Positions 8,251-17,678 are shown, counted from the stretch's first letter. The stretch: 64,000 nt of DNA from Litoreibacter arenae DSM 19593 (GCF_000442275.2 NZ_KE557306.1:443342-507341), one strand, 5' to 3'. Translations and numbers: made by a program. Notes: generated by a model not told the origin, from the sequence alone.

Positions 8251-9647
8251 GCCGTTTTCTTAGGCGCTTTCTTCAAAGGCTCGGGGCGGACGCGCATCTC
8301 GATCTGATCAAACAGCAGGGCCGCGATGTTCCTGCCGGAGGCCTTCTCGATCCCCTCAAGTCCCGGGGACGAGTTCACCTCAAGGATCTTCGGCCCCTCG
8401 GAGGAGCGCAGCAGATCGACGCCTGCCATGCCCAGCTTGAAGGCCTTTGCGGCGCGGGTTGCCATATCCCGCTCGGTCTTGGAAATCTTCGTCACGACGG
8501 CGGTGCCGCCCCTATGCAGGTTGGATCGGAAATCGTCCCCGTCGGAGGTGCGCTTCATCGCGGCGACAACCTTGCCGCCGATAACCAGACAGCGAATATC
8601 CTCGCCTGCGGATTCCTTGACGAAGTCCTGCACGAGAAAATTGGCTTTCAGGCCGCGAAACGCGTCGATCACCGACTCGGCAGCCTTTTTGGTTTCCGCC
8701 AGCACGACGCCCTTGCCTTGGGTGGATTCCAGCAGTTTCACGATCAACGGTGCGGTGCCGACAAGGTCCATCAGGTTCTTGGTGTCCTTGGGTGACGCCG
8801 CGAAAGCGGTGGTCGGCATGCCGATGCGGTGGCGGGCCAGAATTTGGTGCGCGTGCAGCTTGTCGCGCGATGCGGCGATACCTTCGGAGCCGTTTACGCA
8901 ATGGGTGCCGAGCGTCTCGAACTGGCGCAGCACGGAGCAGCCATAGGTAGTGATCGACGCACCAATGCGCGGGATCACCGCGTCGAAACGGGGCAGGCGT
9001 TTGCCATCATAGTAGACCTCGGGGGCCTTGGCGTTGATCGCCATGTAGCAGCGGGTGGTGTCGATGACCTCGACCACGTGGCCGCGCTGCTCCCCTTCGG
9101 AGACCAGCTTGGCGGTCGAATAACTGCCCGGCTCCCGCGACAGCACCGCGATGCGCAGCGCCCGCGCCTTGGTTGCCGTGCGCAGCTTGGAGGCCGTGTA
9201 GACGTCATAGCTGAGTTCCGGCTGGCAGAACCGCTCTGACGGGGCGACGACAGTGTTTTCGCGCAAAGCCTGCCGGCCCAGCAACATGCGATACGCCATG
9301 GAACCGCGATTGGTCAGGGTCACCTCAATGGGCCAGCTTTGCCCGCCAACTGACAGATGCGTTTCAATCACGTAGCGCAGTTCCGCTTCGCCGTTGGACG
9401 AAATGACGTCGCGCCGGTCGATGATCGACGCGGAACACGGGATGATCAGGCTGTCATTGCCTGGGATCGGGTGAATCGCAAAGCGCACCTTCGGACGCGT
9501 GGCAGAGCCGAACGGTTCGATGTCGAAGGCATGTAGCGCGGAAGTCTTAGCGCCTGTGTCGACTTTCGCCTTGATGGTCGGAAGCGATAGGTCAGGCAAA
9601 CTCAGCCATTCTTCCCAGCCCAGTTTCAGAATTGTATCGTCGTTCAT
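8247..9647 (-). CDS. RimB-like protease domain fused to RimK-like ATP-grasp glutamate ligase
   Basis: A 466-residue two-domain protein. Residues about 1-150 match the RimB/DUF785 retropepsin-like zinc protease ([16 protein letters not shown], then MLLGRQAL). Residues about 170-460 are an ATP-grasp ligase of the RimK type: [53 protein letters not shown] and [13 protein letters not shown]. RimK adds glutamates to the C-terminus of ribosomal protein S6; RimB is a partner protease in pseudomonads, where the two are separate genes. Start chosen at [11 protein letters not shown]; an upstream GTG/ATG-type extension carries no family sequence. Divergent from tgt by 52 bp. Confidence 0.88.
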   Translation of the reverse strand: MNDDTILKLGWEEWLSLPDLSLPTIKAKVDTGAKTSALHAFDIEPFGSATRPKVRFAIHPIPGNDSLIIPCSASIIDRRDVISSNGEAELRYVIETHLSVGGQSWPIEVTLTNRGSMAYRMLLGRQALRENTVVAPSERFCQPELSYDVYTASKLRTATKARALRIAVLSREPGSYSTAKLVSEGEQRGHVVEVIDTTRCYMAINAKAPEVYYDGKRLPRFDAVIPRIGASITTYGCSVLRQFETLGTHCVNGSEGIAASRDKLHAHQILARHRIGMPTTAFAASPKDTKNLMDLVGTAPLIVKLLESTQGKGVVLAETKKAAESVIDAFRGLKANFLVQDFVKESAGEDIRCLVIGGKVVAAMKRTSDGDDFRSNLHRGGTAVVTKISKTERDMATRAAKAFKLGMAGVDLLRSSEGPKILEVNSSPGLEGIEKASGRNIAALLFDQIEMRVRPEPLKKAPKKTA

Positions 9648-9699
9648 TTGTGGCGGTCTCCCTTGCGCAGACGTCACTTTTACCCCTAAAGCGGCGGGC

Positions 9700-10830
9700 A
9701 TGACACAGAGATTTCAGTTTGACATTCGCGCGACCGACGGTAAGGCCCGCACCGGCTTGATTTCCACTCCGCGCGGCGACATCCGCACGCCAGCCTTCAT
9801 GCCGGTCGGCACCGCCGCCACCGTAAAGGCGATGATGCCCGAAAGCGTGCGCGCCACAGGGGCGGATATTTTGCTCGGCAACACCTATCATCTGATGCTG
9901 CGCCCGACTGCGGAGCGGATCGCCAATCTGGGTGGTTTGCACAAATTCATGAACTGGGACCGCCCGATTCTGACCGATAGCGGCGGGTTTCAGGTGATGA
10001 GCCTCGCAGAGTTGCGCAAGCTGACGGAAGAGGGCGTGACGTTCAAATCGCATATCGACGGCTCCAAGCACATGCTCAGCCCTGAGCGGTCGATGGAGAT
10101 TCAGAAGCTGCTTGGCTCTGACATTGTGATGTGTTTCGACGAATGCCCCGCACTGCCTGCGGACCGCGACCGCATCAAGCAGAGCATGGACTTGTCCATG
10201 CGTTGGGCCGGGCGGTCGCGCGAGGCGTTCGGCGACCGACCGGGGCACGCGCTTTTCGGCATTCAACAAGGCGGGCTGGAGCAGGATTTCCGCGAAGAAA
10301 GCGCCAAGGCGCTGAGCAAGATTGGCTTTGACGGGTATGCGGTCGGCGGCCTTGCGGTGGGCGAGGGGCAGGAGGCAATGTTCGGCTGTCTCGACTATGC
10401 GCCCGACCAGTTGCCGCAGGACAAACCGCGCTATTTGATGGGCGTTGGCAAGCCCGACGACATCGTCGGCGCGGTGGAGCGGGGCATTGATATGTTCGAC
10501 TGCGTGCTGCCGTCTCGGTCAGGGCGCACCGGCCAGGCGTTCACGCGGCGCGGGGTGGTCAACATCAAGAACGCGCGGCACATGGACGACCCGCGACCGC
10601 TGGACGCCGACTGCACCTGCCCGTGCTGTTCGCAGTACTCGCGGGCCTATCTGCATCATGTGTTCAAGGCGCAGGAGATCATCTCCTCGATGCTGGTGAC
10701 GTGGCACAACCTTCACTACTATCAGGAGTTGATGAGCGGTCTGCGCGAGGCAATCTCCGAAGGGAATCTGTCGGGTTTCGTCAAGCAGTTCCATGCGACC
10801 CGTGCGCAGGGCGATATCGAGCCTGTGTAA
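9700..10830 (+). CDS. tgt: tRNA-guanine transglycosylase
   Basis: A 376-residue TIM-barrel enzyme that swaps guanine-34 for the queuine precursor in tRNAs with a GUN anticodon. The substrate-binding Asp is in [13 protein letters not shown], the nucleophile Asp in the [11 protein letters not shown] segment, and the zinc site is CTCPCC followed by a His in [10 protein letters not shown]. Start set at MTQRFQFDI where the fold begins; the frame is open further upstream but overlaps the divergent rimB-rimK start. It converges on the YcxB gene 3 bp away. Confidence 0.97.
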   Translation: MTQRFQFDIRATDGKARTGLISTPRGDIRTPAFMPVGTAATVKAMMPESVRATGADILLGNTYHLMLRPTAERIANLGGLHKFMNWDRPILTDSGGFQVMSLAELRKLTEEGVTFKSHIDGSKHMLSPERSMEIQKLLGSDIVMCFDECPALPADRDRIKQSMDLSMRWAGRSREAFGDRPGHALFGIQQGGLEQDFREESAKALSKIGFDGYAVGGLAVGEGQEAMFGCLDYAPDQLPQDKPRYLMGVGKPDDIVGAVERGIDMFDCVLPSRSGRTGQAFTRRGVVNIKNARHMDDPRPLDADCTCPCCSQYSRAYLHHVFKAQEIISSMLVTWHNLHYYQELMSGLREAISEGNLSGFVKQFHATRAQGDIEPV

Positions 10831-10833
10831 AGC

Positions 10834-11334
10834 TCAGGTCCAGTGCTTTTTGGCGCGGGGAAGGTTTGACGTAATCATGTCTCGGAGCGTCTCAAGCTGC
10901 CATTCGTCTTGCACCGCGTGTTTGGGGAGGATCGACAGCCCCCGCCGTGGAAGCAGCAGGAAGAAGTAGTCGGGCGTCTCCGCATATTTTCTGAAAGTGG
11001 TCCATAGTAGCGTGGAATTGCCCTCGGCGGAGTCGGTGCTCACGTCTCCATGGCTGAACCGCGCTGTGATCGGGGCGCTGTATTTCACGGATTTGCGAAA
11101 ACCGCGCCGCCACAGCGCGTTGCGCACCAGAGTGATTGCGACAAAGAGACCTGCCGCGCCTATCCATATCCAGCCAACGCTCATGCCCGTCAGCAACAGC
11201 CATGCCCCTACAAGGCCAGTGAGGGCGGACAAAACCAAATTGCCGCGGTCGCCGATGCCCTGATACGCCCAAAATGCGCGGGCGGCCTGCATGAACTGAT
11301 CCTCGGTGAAGCTGTAGGTGAGCGTAATGGCCAT
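10834..11334 (-). CDS. YcxB-like membrane protein
   Basis: A 166-residue protein with two membrane segments near residues 28-70 (LVLSALTGLVGAWLLLTG and WIWIGAAGLFVAITL) and a C-terminal YcxB-type soluble domain recognised by STLLWTTFRKYAETPDYFFLLL and GLSILPKHAV. The function of YcxB is unknown. It is the third gene of a minus-strand cassette with two paralogous membrane proteins, 8 bp behind the second one. Start set at MAITLTYSFTEDQF. Confidence 0.75.
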   Translation of the reverse strand: MAITLTYSFTEDQFMQAARAFWAYQGIGDRGNLVLSALTGLVGAWLLLTGMSVGWIWIGAAGLFVAITLVRNALWRRGFRKSVKYSAPITARFSHGDVSTDSAEGNSTLLWTTFRKYAETPDYFFLLLPRRGLSILPKHAVQDEWQLETLRDMITSNLPRAKKHWT

Positions 11335-11342
11335 GAGGCCAT

Positions 11343-12224
11343 CTAGACCAGTTTTGCCTGCTTGCGCCAGAAGCGACCCGTATAGCTGAAATCGCGCTTG
11401 CCCTCGACCTGAGCCCGCACCGAGTTGACCACATCCCCTGTATGATCGTCGAACCACAAGAACAACGCCGTGCGCAGTCGCAAGGCCGGGTGCTCCTCGA
11501 TGACCCGGACACTGCGGGTGTCGTTCTCGAGTTCGGTAATAGTGAGGTCGAAGACGCCTTCCGCGAAGGCTGCGTTTTGCGCGGTGACGTCGCCGATGAA
11601 GTAATAGCGGGCGCGATACGGCGCCTCGAAGTCCTCCAGTGGCGTGATCTTCTGCATTTCAAACAGACCTTCGCCAACAGCATATCGAACGTTGTAGCTT
11701 TCGGGGTCATCTGGGTCGGGACCCAGATACTGCAAGGTGCCGCATCTGTAACTGCCCTCATGGCCTTCGGCGGGAATGAAGGCCGCAAAGATGTCGCTTG
11801 CAGCGGCCTTGGTCCTAAATCCTGCGCGGCCGGTGTAGGAGAACCAACCGGGCAGCCCATCTAGAAGCGTACCATACATCGAAAAATTGACGGTCAGGAA
11901 TATAGCCAGCCATAGAACTATGCCCATTCCGTAGGCGTCAAACAACTCGAACACGCCGGGTAGAGCTGCGCGCAGCGCGAAATTGAGTGCAGCGTTGACT
12001 GCTAGAACTTCGACGATCGTCCGCATTGACGGCAACAACATGATGAAGGCTACCATCGGCAGCAGGAAAACCGGTGCCATGATGAGCAGCGTCAAGACGA
12101 CCGCCCACATGGGTGCCCCCGTGAACAGATATTCCGAGTGGCTCAGGATAAAGAACCATCCGAGCAGTAAGCCGACGAACAGCCGACGGCGTTGACGCAA
12201 GAGTGTGGCGAAGAAGGATCTCAT
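11343..12224 (-). CDS. Uncharacterised four-helix membrane protein, paralog of the next gene upstream
   Basis: A 293-residue protein with four hydrophobic segments in the first 135 residues, then a soluble domain of about 155 residues. The soluble part has a pattern shared with the neighbouring protein (12231-13094): an ARYYFIGD strand, a FAEGVFDLTITELE strand, then RLRTALFLWFDD. Neither protein is recognised as a known family. It lies 6 bp after its paralog and 8 bp before the YcxB gene, so all three are probably co-transcribed. Confidence 0.7.
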   Translation of the reverse strand: MRSFFATLLRQRRRLFVGLLLGWFFILSHSEYLFTGAPMWAVVLTLLIMAPVFLLPMVAFIMLLPSMRTIVEVLAVNAALNFALRAALPGVFELFDAYGMGIVLWLAIFLTVNFSMYGTLLDGLPGWFSYTGRAGFRTKAAASDIFAAFIPAEGHEGSYRCGTLQYLGPDPDDPESYNVRYAVGEGLFEMQKITPLEDFEAPYRARYYFIGDVTAQNAAFAEGVFDLTITELENDTRSVRVIEEHPALRLRTALFLWFDDHTGDVVNSVRAQVEGKRDFSYTGRFWRKQAKLV

Positions 12225-12230
12225 GGCCCG

Positions 12231-13094
12231 CTATTCCGCAGCCATCATGGAGGATCGGCGTGGCCCGTAGGTGTCGCCGTAAAGCGCGTCCAGCTTTTCA
12301 AGCAGCTTGTCGTACTGGTAGCCAAGCGTGTCGTCGAACCAACGCTCCACAAGTCGTCCCAGGCTCAACCCGCACCGCTCTTCGACGCAGGACATGAAGC
12401 AGGCGTCGCGTTCCAGCACGGTCAGGCGTAGGGAGAAGATGCCATCCACCACGGTGCCATCTGCCTCTGTCCCCTGAAAGAAGAAGCGGCAGGCCGAGGG
12501 CTGATCGCGCTCCAGAAATGTCAGTGTGTAATCGGCTGCCCTGTCTTTGCGGCCCTTGAAGGTGACGTGAACAGTATCCGGATCTTCATCGTCTTCGCGG
12601 TAGTGTTCCATCATTCCCGTACAGTGGTCGGCCGGGTCGGCTGCGCCGGGGACGGCATGCCGCCAGACCAGACGGGCCGGGTAGGGCACGTGACCGGAAT
12701 GCCGGTCGCGCCAAGTCGTCTGCTCCCCGATCTTGCGGGACCACTTGCCGTTGAGGCCTATCCAGATGCCACAAGTGAGCATGATCAGAAGTATGACGAC
12801 AAAGATGCCTTTGGTGAGGCCAGCTGTGAACACATTGGACGTGAAGTAAATGAGCGCAGCGCAGATCAATGCCGAGGTCCCTGTAACCTCAAGAAGACCC
12901 CGCTTGCCCGGAATGGTAAAATAAAGCCCTACCGCCATCGCACATGATGCAACGCAAACTGCGGCGAATATGGCTGCCAGTTCCAGCGAAGAGAACTCCA
13001 GCCCGAATGCCGCCAAAGCGAAAGCAACATAAAGCCCCAAACCACCTGCAAACAGGGCGAAACGGCGGTAGTGACGTAACAAAAGCTCGATCAT
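12231..13094 (-). CDS. Uncharacterised four-helix membrane protein, first gene of the cassette
   Basis: A 287-residue protein with four hydrophobic segments (about residues 12-34, 38-58, 68-90 and 94-114), a charged linker, then a soluble C-terminal domain. Matching strands with the downstream paralog are CRFFFQGTEADG against ARYYFIGDVTAQ, VVDGIFSLRLTVLE against FAEGVFDLTITELE, and LVERWFDD against ALFLWFDD. No known domain recognised. The C-terminal region is Cys-containing (ACFMSCVEERCG), unlike the paralog. The gene opens a three-gene operon whose leader is shared with the divergent lon gene. Confidence 0.7.
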   Translation of the reverse strand: MIELLLRHYRRFALFAGGLGLYVAFALAAFGLEFSSLELAAIFAAVCVASCAMAVGLYFTIPGKRGLLEVTGTSALICAALIYFTSNVFTAGLTKGIFVVILLIMLTCGIWIGLNGKWSRKIGEQTTWRDRHSGHVPYPARLVWRHAVPGAADPADHCTGMMEHYREDDEDPDTVHVTFKGRKDRAADYTLTFLERDQPSACRFFFQGTEADGTVVDGIFSLRLTVLERDACFMSCVEERCGLSLGRLVERWFDDTLGYQYDKLLEKLDALYGDTYGPRRSSMMAAE

Positions 13095-13204
13095 TCTCTC
13101 AACCTGCGAATTGGGGTATGACTTGTTATTGGATATTGATGCACCAGTATTGGGGCATCAGTAAGGCTGGAATTGGCCTTTCAAAGGCCCTCAGAATTAA
13201 AAAA

Positions 13205-13267
13205 TGACGTCAGAAAACGCGCGTCACCGACTTGTATCTGCCTCCCCGCGCAGTCACACTGACGTCA
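13205..13267. promoter_or_regulatory. Two TGACGTCA palindromes in the lon upstream region
   Basis: The same perfect 8-bp palindrome TGACGTCA occurs at 13205-13212 and 13260-13267, centres 55 bp apart, in the 295-bp divergent gap between the membrane-protein cassette and lon. I see it nowhere else in the window. A plausible protein-binding pair; no sigma-32-type CCCCAT box was found nearby. A hairpin (13175-13189, GGCCTT/AAGGCC) also lies in this gap. Confidence 0.4.
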
Positions 13268-13389
13268 AGCCAATCGGTGGATGGTTGAAAGAGGCTCGGG
13301 CCGCCCCCACCTCTTAGATCGAGACCGGAGATCGCCCATGGGTTGCTGCAAATGCGGGACCTTTGCGATCTTGCCAAAAAGGAAAAATG

Positions 13390-15798
13390 ATGACCGAGCA
13401 ACAGAACTTGTCCTACCCCGTCCTGCCGCTTCGCGACATTGTCGTGTTTCCGCACATGATCGTGCCCCTGTTCGTGGGGCGTGACAAATCGGTGCGTGCG
13501 CTGGAAGAGGTGATGAAGGACGACAAGCAAATCCTGCTGTCGAGCCAGATCGACCCGTCCGAGGACGATCCCAATACAGACGGCATTTACGACGTTGGCG
13601 TGCTCGCCAATGTGCTGCAACTGCTGAAGCTGCCGGACGGCACCGTGAAGGTGCTGGTCGAAGGCCGCTCCCGTGTGCAAATCGTTGAATATGTTGAAAA
13701 CGATAGCTTTTTCGAAGCCGTGGCCGAAGAGTTGCACGAGACGATTGGCGACGAGACCACGATTCACGCACTGACACGCTCTGTGGGTGAAGAGTTTGAA
13801 CGCTACGCCAAAGTGAAGAAAAACATTCCCGAAGAAGCCCTCGCCTCCGTTGCCGAAACGGAAGCGCCGGACAAGTTGGCCGACCTTGTGGGCGGCCACT
13901 TGGGTGTGGAAGTTCACCAGAAGCAGGAGCTTCTGGAAACGCTTTCCGTGGCCGAACGCCTGGAGAAGGTCTACGGGCTGATGCAGGGCGAAATGTCCGT
14001 GCTTCAGGTCGAGAAAAAGATCAAATCCCGCGTCAAGAACCAGATGGAGCGCACCCAGCGTGAATACTATCTGAATGAGCAGATGAAAGCCATTCAGAAG
14101 GAGTTGGGCGACGGCGAGGAAGGCCAGAACGAAGTGGCCGAGCTTGAGGCGAAGATTGCCAAGACCAAGCTGTCCAAAGAGGCCAAGGAAAAGGTCGATG
14201 CCGAGCTGAAAAAGCTCAAGAACATGAGCCCGATGTCGGCAGAAGCCACCGTCGTTCGCAACTACCTGGACTGGATTCTGGCGATTCCGTGGGGCGTGAC
14301 TTCACGCACCAAGAAGGACCTCGTGAAAGCTCAGAAAGTGCTCGACGATGACCACTATGGCCTTGAAAAGGTTAAGGAACGTATCGTCGAGTATCTGGCA
14401 GTGCAGCAGCGCTCCAAAAAGCTGAAAGGTCCGATCATGTGCCTTGTCGGCCCTCCCGGTGTGGGTAAGACCTCGCTTGGGAAGTCCGTGGCGAAGGCGA
14501 CTGGCCGCGAGTTTATCCGCATCTCGCTAGGCGGCGTGCGTGACGAGTCGGAAATCCGTGGTCACCGCCGGACTTACATCGGCTCCATGCCGGGTAAAAT
14601 CATTCAGGCGCTGAAGAAGGCCAAAACGACCAACCCGCTGATCTTGCTCGATGAAATCGACAAGATGGGGCAGGATTTCCGTGGCGACCCTGCGTCGGCC
14701 ATGCTTGAGGTGCTGGACCCGGAACAAAACAGCACGTTCGTCGACCACTATCTTGAGGTGGAATACGATCTGTCGAACGTGATGTTCCTGACTACGGCGA
14801 ACAGCTACAACATGCCGGGGCCCTTGCTCGACCGTATGGAGATCATTCCGCTGGCGGGCTATACTGAGGACGAGAAGGCCGAGATTGCCAAACAGCACCT
14901 GATCGCCAAGCAGATCAAGAACCACGGCCTGAAAAAGGGCGAGTTCGAGTTGACCGACGAGGCGTTGCTGGAAATGATCCGCACCTACACCCGCGAGGCG
15001 GGCGTGCGGAATCTGGAGCGTGAAATCGGCAAGCTGGCGCGGAAGGCGGTCACCAAGATCGTTCGCAAGGACGAAACTTCGGTTAAGATCACGCCCGATA
15101 ATCTGGACGACTATCTTGGCGTGAAGAAGTACCGCTATGGTTTGGCCGAAAAGGACGACCAGATCGGTGTGGTGACGGGCTTGGCCTACACCTCTGTCGG
15201 GGGCGAATTGCTGTCGATCGAGGCGCTGCGTTTGCCGGGCAAGGGTCGGATGAAAACCACCGGTAAGCTGGGCGATGTGATGAAGGAATCGATTGATGCG
15301 GCGTCGTCCTACGTGCGCTCCGTATCGCCGAAGATTGGTGTGAAGCCACCGACCTTCGACAAGATCGACATCCACGTCCACGTGCCTGACGGGGCGACCC
15401 CGAAGGACGGTCCGTCTGCGGGTCTTGCCATGGTGACGTCCATCGTGTCGGTGCTGACGCAAATCCCCGTGCGCAAAGATATTGCCATGACGGGCGAGGT
15501 AAGCTTGCGCGGAAACGCGATGCCCATCGGCGGTTTGAAGGAAAAACTGTTGGCGGCGTTGCGGGGCGGCATCAAGACCGTGCTGATCCCGGCGGAGAAC
15601 GAAAAGGATCTGCCGGACATTCCCGACAATGTGAAAGCGGGGTTGGAGATCATTCCGGTCAGCCACGTCTCCGAAGTGCTGAAACTTGCCTTGGTCTCCG
15701 AGCCGGAGGAGATCGAGTGGGACGAGGCCGCCGAGGAGGCCGCCGCAGCGGTTTTGGCCTCGAAGTCCGATGATGGCACCAGCGCTACGGCTCATTGA
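13390..15798 (+). CDS. lon: ATP-dependent protease Lon
   Basis: An 802-residue cytosolic AAA+ serine protease for misfolded and regulatory proteins. The N-terminal LON domain begins YPVLPLRDIVVFP, the coiled helical part spans about 185-300, Walker A is GPPGVGKTS, Walker B is ILLDEIDKM, and the Ser-Lys catalytic dyad is in PKDGPSAGLAM and GGLKEKLLAALRGG. The start ATG is the second of two adjacent ATGs (13387 and 13390); AAGGA lies 4-7 bases ahead. A strong terminator follows. Confidence 0.98.
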   Translation: MTEQQNLSYPVLPLRDIVVFPHMIVPLFVGRDKSVRALEEVMKDDKQILLSSQIDPSEDDPNTDGIYDVGVLANVLQLLKLPDGTVKVLVEGRSRVQIVEYVENDSFFEAVAEELHETIGDETTIHALTRSVGEEFERYAKVKKNIPEEALASVAETEAPDKLADLVGGHLGVEVHQKQELLETLSVAERLEKVYGLMQGEMSVLQVEKKIKSRVKNQMERTQREYYLNEQMKAIQKELGDGEEGQNEVAELEAKIAKTKLSKEAKEKVDAELKKLKNMSPMSAEATVVRNYLDWILAIPWGVTSRTKKDLVKAQKVLDDDHYGLEKVKERIVEYLAVQQRSKKLKGPIMCLVGPPGVGKTSLGKSVAKATGREFIRISLGGVRDESEIRGHRRTYIGSMPGKIIQALKKAKTTNPLILLDEIDKMGQDFRGDPASAMLEVLDPEQNSTFVDHYLEVEYDLSNVMFLTTANSYNMPGPLLDRMEIIPLAGYTEDEKAEIAKQHLIAKQIKNHGLKKGEFELTDEALLEMIRTYTREAGVRNLEREIGKLARKAVTKIVRKDETSVKITPDNLDDYLGVKKYRYGLAEKDDQIGVVTGLAYTSVGGELLSIEALRLPGKGRMKTTGKLGDVMKESIDAASSYVRSVSPKIGVKPPTFDKIDIHVHVPDGATPKDGPSAGLAMVTSIVSVLTQIPVRKDIAMTGEVSLRGNAMPIGGLKEKLLAALRGGIKTVLIPAENEKDLPDIPDNVKAGLEIIPVSHVSEVLKLALVSEPEEIEWDEAAEEAAAAVLASKSDDGTSATAH

Positions 15799-15827
15799 GC
15801 AAGCAGCGCCTGGCATGATTATTATTG

Positions 15828-15859
15828 GGGCGGGCCTGATTGGCTCGCCCTAATTTTTT
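15828..15859 (+). terminator. Rho-independent terminator of lon
   Basis: A 9-bp stem GGGCGGGCC/GGCTCGCCC with one G-T pair and a five-base loop, followed by TAATTTTTT. It sits 30 bp behind the lon stop and before the VOC gene. Confidence 0.85.
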
Positions 15860-15883
15860 GCGGTAGACGACGAGGGAACCGTT

Positions 15884-16243
15884 ATGATCGAAGCACTGCA
15901 TCATATCCAGATCGCCATGCCGAAAGGCCAGGAGGACATTGCGCGGGACTTCTACTGCGGCATCTTGGGATTTGTCGAAGTCCCCAAACCGGATGTGCTG
16001 CAAGGCCGCGGCGGTGTCTGGTTTGAGGCGGGGCAGGTTCGACTACATCTCGGCGTGGAAGACCCCTTTGTTCCCGCGAAAAAGGCCCATCCGGGCTTTC
16101 AGGTCGCCTCGTTGGACAAGGTCGTGCGCGAACTGCGTGCGCACGATCTGGAGGTCAGCGGCGGTGACGATCTGCCCGATTTGAAACGGGTCTACATCGC
16201 AGATCCGTTCGGCAACCGGATAGAACTGCTGGAGTTGCTCTAG
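15884..16243 (+). CDS. VOC/glyoxalase-fold protein
   Basis: A 119-residue single-module vicinal-oxygen-chelate protein. The metal ligands can be placed at His in ALHHIQIAM, His in VRLHLGVED, and Glu in RIELLELL after the DPFGN turn. Substrate not assignable. Good start with GAGGGAACC upstream. Its stop shares CTAG with the convergent fliG stop. Confidence 0.85.
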   Translation: MIEALHHIQIAMPKGQEDIARDFYCGILGFVEVPKPDVLQGRGGVWFEAGQVRLHLGVEDPFVPAKKAHPGFQVASLDKVVRELRAHDLEVSGGDDLPDLKRVYIADPFGNRIELLELL

Positions 16244-17343
16244 CCCGTATCTTCGTCGTCGATGGTGATCAGGGTCACATCCCCGCTTTCTTCCAACTGA
16301 CGGATTGCGGCGGTCACTTTGCCCATCGCAGTCTCGGCTGCTTTGCCTGACAAAGGTGAGAGCTCCGACATTTCCTCCCGAATGGCGTCAGCCATGCGTT
16401 TGGACAGGTTTTCCAGAATGAACTCGACCACATCCTCGTGCGCTTCGGAGCCTGCTTTCAGCGCCGCGTTCAATTCGTCGCCCGGCAGGATACGGATCAC
16501 GGCGGGGATATCGGTTGGTTTCAGACGTGTCAGAATGTCCGCAAAGGTGAAGATCGCTTTGCGCACTTGTGCTGCGAAAACAGCGTCTAGCGTCTCGAGT
16601 GCCTCCAACACGGCATCACGCTGCGATGCACCGGCGGCGTTGAGGAGTGACGCCGCGCGCGCCACGGGCTTGGTTGCGAAGGCGCTGCTCTCGTCGGGGG
16701 TATCGCCGCTGTCGAGAATTGTTTGCGCGATGATGTCTACAGTTTCAGAGCGCACCGCCTCGGTCTCCGACATGGCGAAGGTGACGGCATTGGCAGTCTC
16801 ACCATCGAGAAGCTCCATCACATTCGTCGCGGCGGCGGCGGGCAGCTTGGACATGATGATTGCGCCGACGCGGGGGCTTTCTTTTGCTATCCGTTCGGCC
16901 AGAAGTTCCGGCGGAAGATCGGCTATCAACTCCCATGTGTTTTTCGGCAGGCTGGGGCTGTGAACCTGTCGCATCCGCTCCAGCAGGCTTTCGCTCAGAT
17001 TCCCTTCCAGCGCGTCAAGGGCTGAGGAGGTGTCGACGGGAAAGCTGAGGCCATGCGCGTCCAGATGGGTGGCGAATTCCGTGAGCACCGACGCGACCGT
17101 TGCCTTATTGATCGGCCCCATGGAGGCATAGACGCGTGCCAGATGCACCTGCGTCGCCTCTGACATGACGGATAGCGGGATGGCCCCGCCGGCGCGCAGG
17201 ATCATCTGCACGATGACCGCCGCTTTTTGCGCCCCGTTGAGCTTTAGCGGTGTGTCCGAGCCGTCGAAGCTGAACGTCGTGGTGGCAATCTTGCCGCCAA
17301 TACCCAACCCCGCGCTGCCGCGCGGTAGTGTCACCAAATCCAT
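16240..17343 (-). CDS. fliG: Flagellar motor switch protein FliG, orphan copy
   Basis: A 367-residue protein of the C-ring rotor. The N-terminal part has the LNGAQKAAVIVQMIL segment, the middle domain has KESPRVGAIIMSKLP (ESPR in place of EHPQ, as in Rhodobacterales FliG), and the C-terminal torque domain has the IFTFADILTRLKPTDIPAVIR and NLSKRMADAIREEM helices followed by IRQLEESG. No other flagellar gene is in the window, so it is either the lone fliG or a second paralog. A bidirectional terminator isolates it from the small gene upstream. Confidence 0.85.
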   Translation of the reverse strand: MDLVTLPRGSAGLGIGGKIATTTFSFDGSDTPLKLNGAQKAAVIVQMILRAGGAIPLSVMSEATQVHLARVYASMGPINKATVASVLTEFATHLDAHGLSFPVDTSSALDALEGNLSESLLERMRQVHSPSLPKNTWELIADLPPELLAERIAKESPRVGAIIMSKLPAAAATNVMELLDGETANAVTFAMSETEAVRSETVDIIAQTILDSGDTPDESSAFATKPVARAASLLNAAGASQRDAVLEALETLDAVFAAQVRKAIFTFADILTRLKPTDIPAVIRILPGDELNAALKAGSEAHEDVVEFILENLSKRMADAIREEMSELSPLSGKAAETAMGKVTAAIRQLEESGDVTLITIDDEDTG

Positions 17344-17457
17344 GGCCTGATCCCATCCCGTTAATATTCTCGCACCGCTCAGTAGATCGGGGAGGTCTTA
17401 ACGGGAGGTATTCGGCCTCGACGTAGATCGGTGAAGTTTTAGCGAAACTATCCGCAA

Positions 17458-17492
17458 AAAAAGGCGGCGCTGATGTCCTGCGTCGCCTTTTT
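17458..17492 (-). terminator. Terminator after the small secreted-peptide gene
   Basis: A 13-bp stem (AAAAAGGCGGCGC against GCGTCGCCTTTTT, one G-T pair) with a nine-base loop. T-runs flank both sides, so it can work in either direction. It lies 25 bp behind the small gene's stop. Confidence 0.85.
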
Positions 17493-17516
17493 CAAGCTAT
17501 TTCACCGGCCAAAGGC

Positions 17517-17678
17517 CTATCCGGTTGGCAATGCCACGCAGGTGCCTTTTTCAGCGTCCCAAGTGGCGCCAGCCTGACAAGTAGCGGCCTGCTGTTGCTT
17601 GCCGAAAGCACATTCTGCCGAGGCAAGTGCCGGTGCCAAGGTGAGGGCCAGAGTGGCCAAGAGCGTTTTGGTCTTCAT
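17517..17678 (-). CDS. Small secreted Cys-containing peptide
   Basis: A 53-residue protein: signal peptide KTKTLLATLALTLAPALASA, then a 32-residue mature part with three cysteines (ECAFG, ATCQAGA, GTCVALP). The spacing TCQAGATWD resembles small Cys-bridged carbohydrate-binding peptides, but this is only a resemblance. A clear ribosome site (AGGAGAG) lies 8 bases before the ATG, and a strong terminator follows, so it is expressed as its own unit. No function can be assigned. Confidence 0.75.
   Translation of the reverse strand: MKTKTLLATLALTLAPALASAECAFGKQQQAATCQAGATWDAEKGTCVALPTG

Noticed and set aside
13175-13189. GGCCTT/AAGGCC hairpin as a terminator or attenuator before lon
   Set aside because: Short stem and no T-run; kept only as part of the gap.
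14527-15816. Minus-strand open frame of about 430 codons over lon
   Set aside because: Antisense to lon, with no ribosome site and shadow-type composition.
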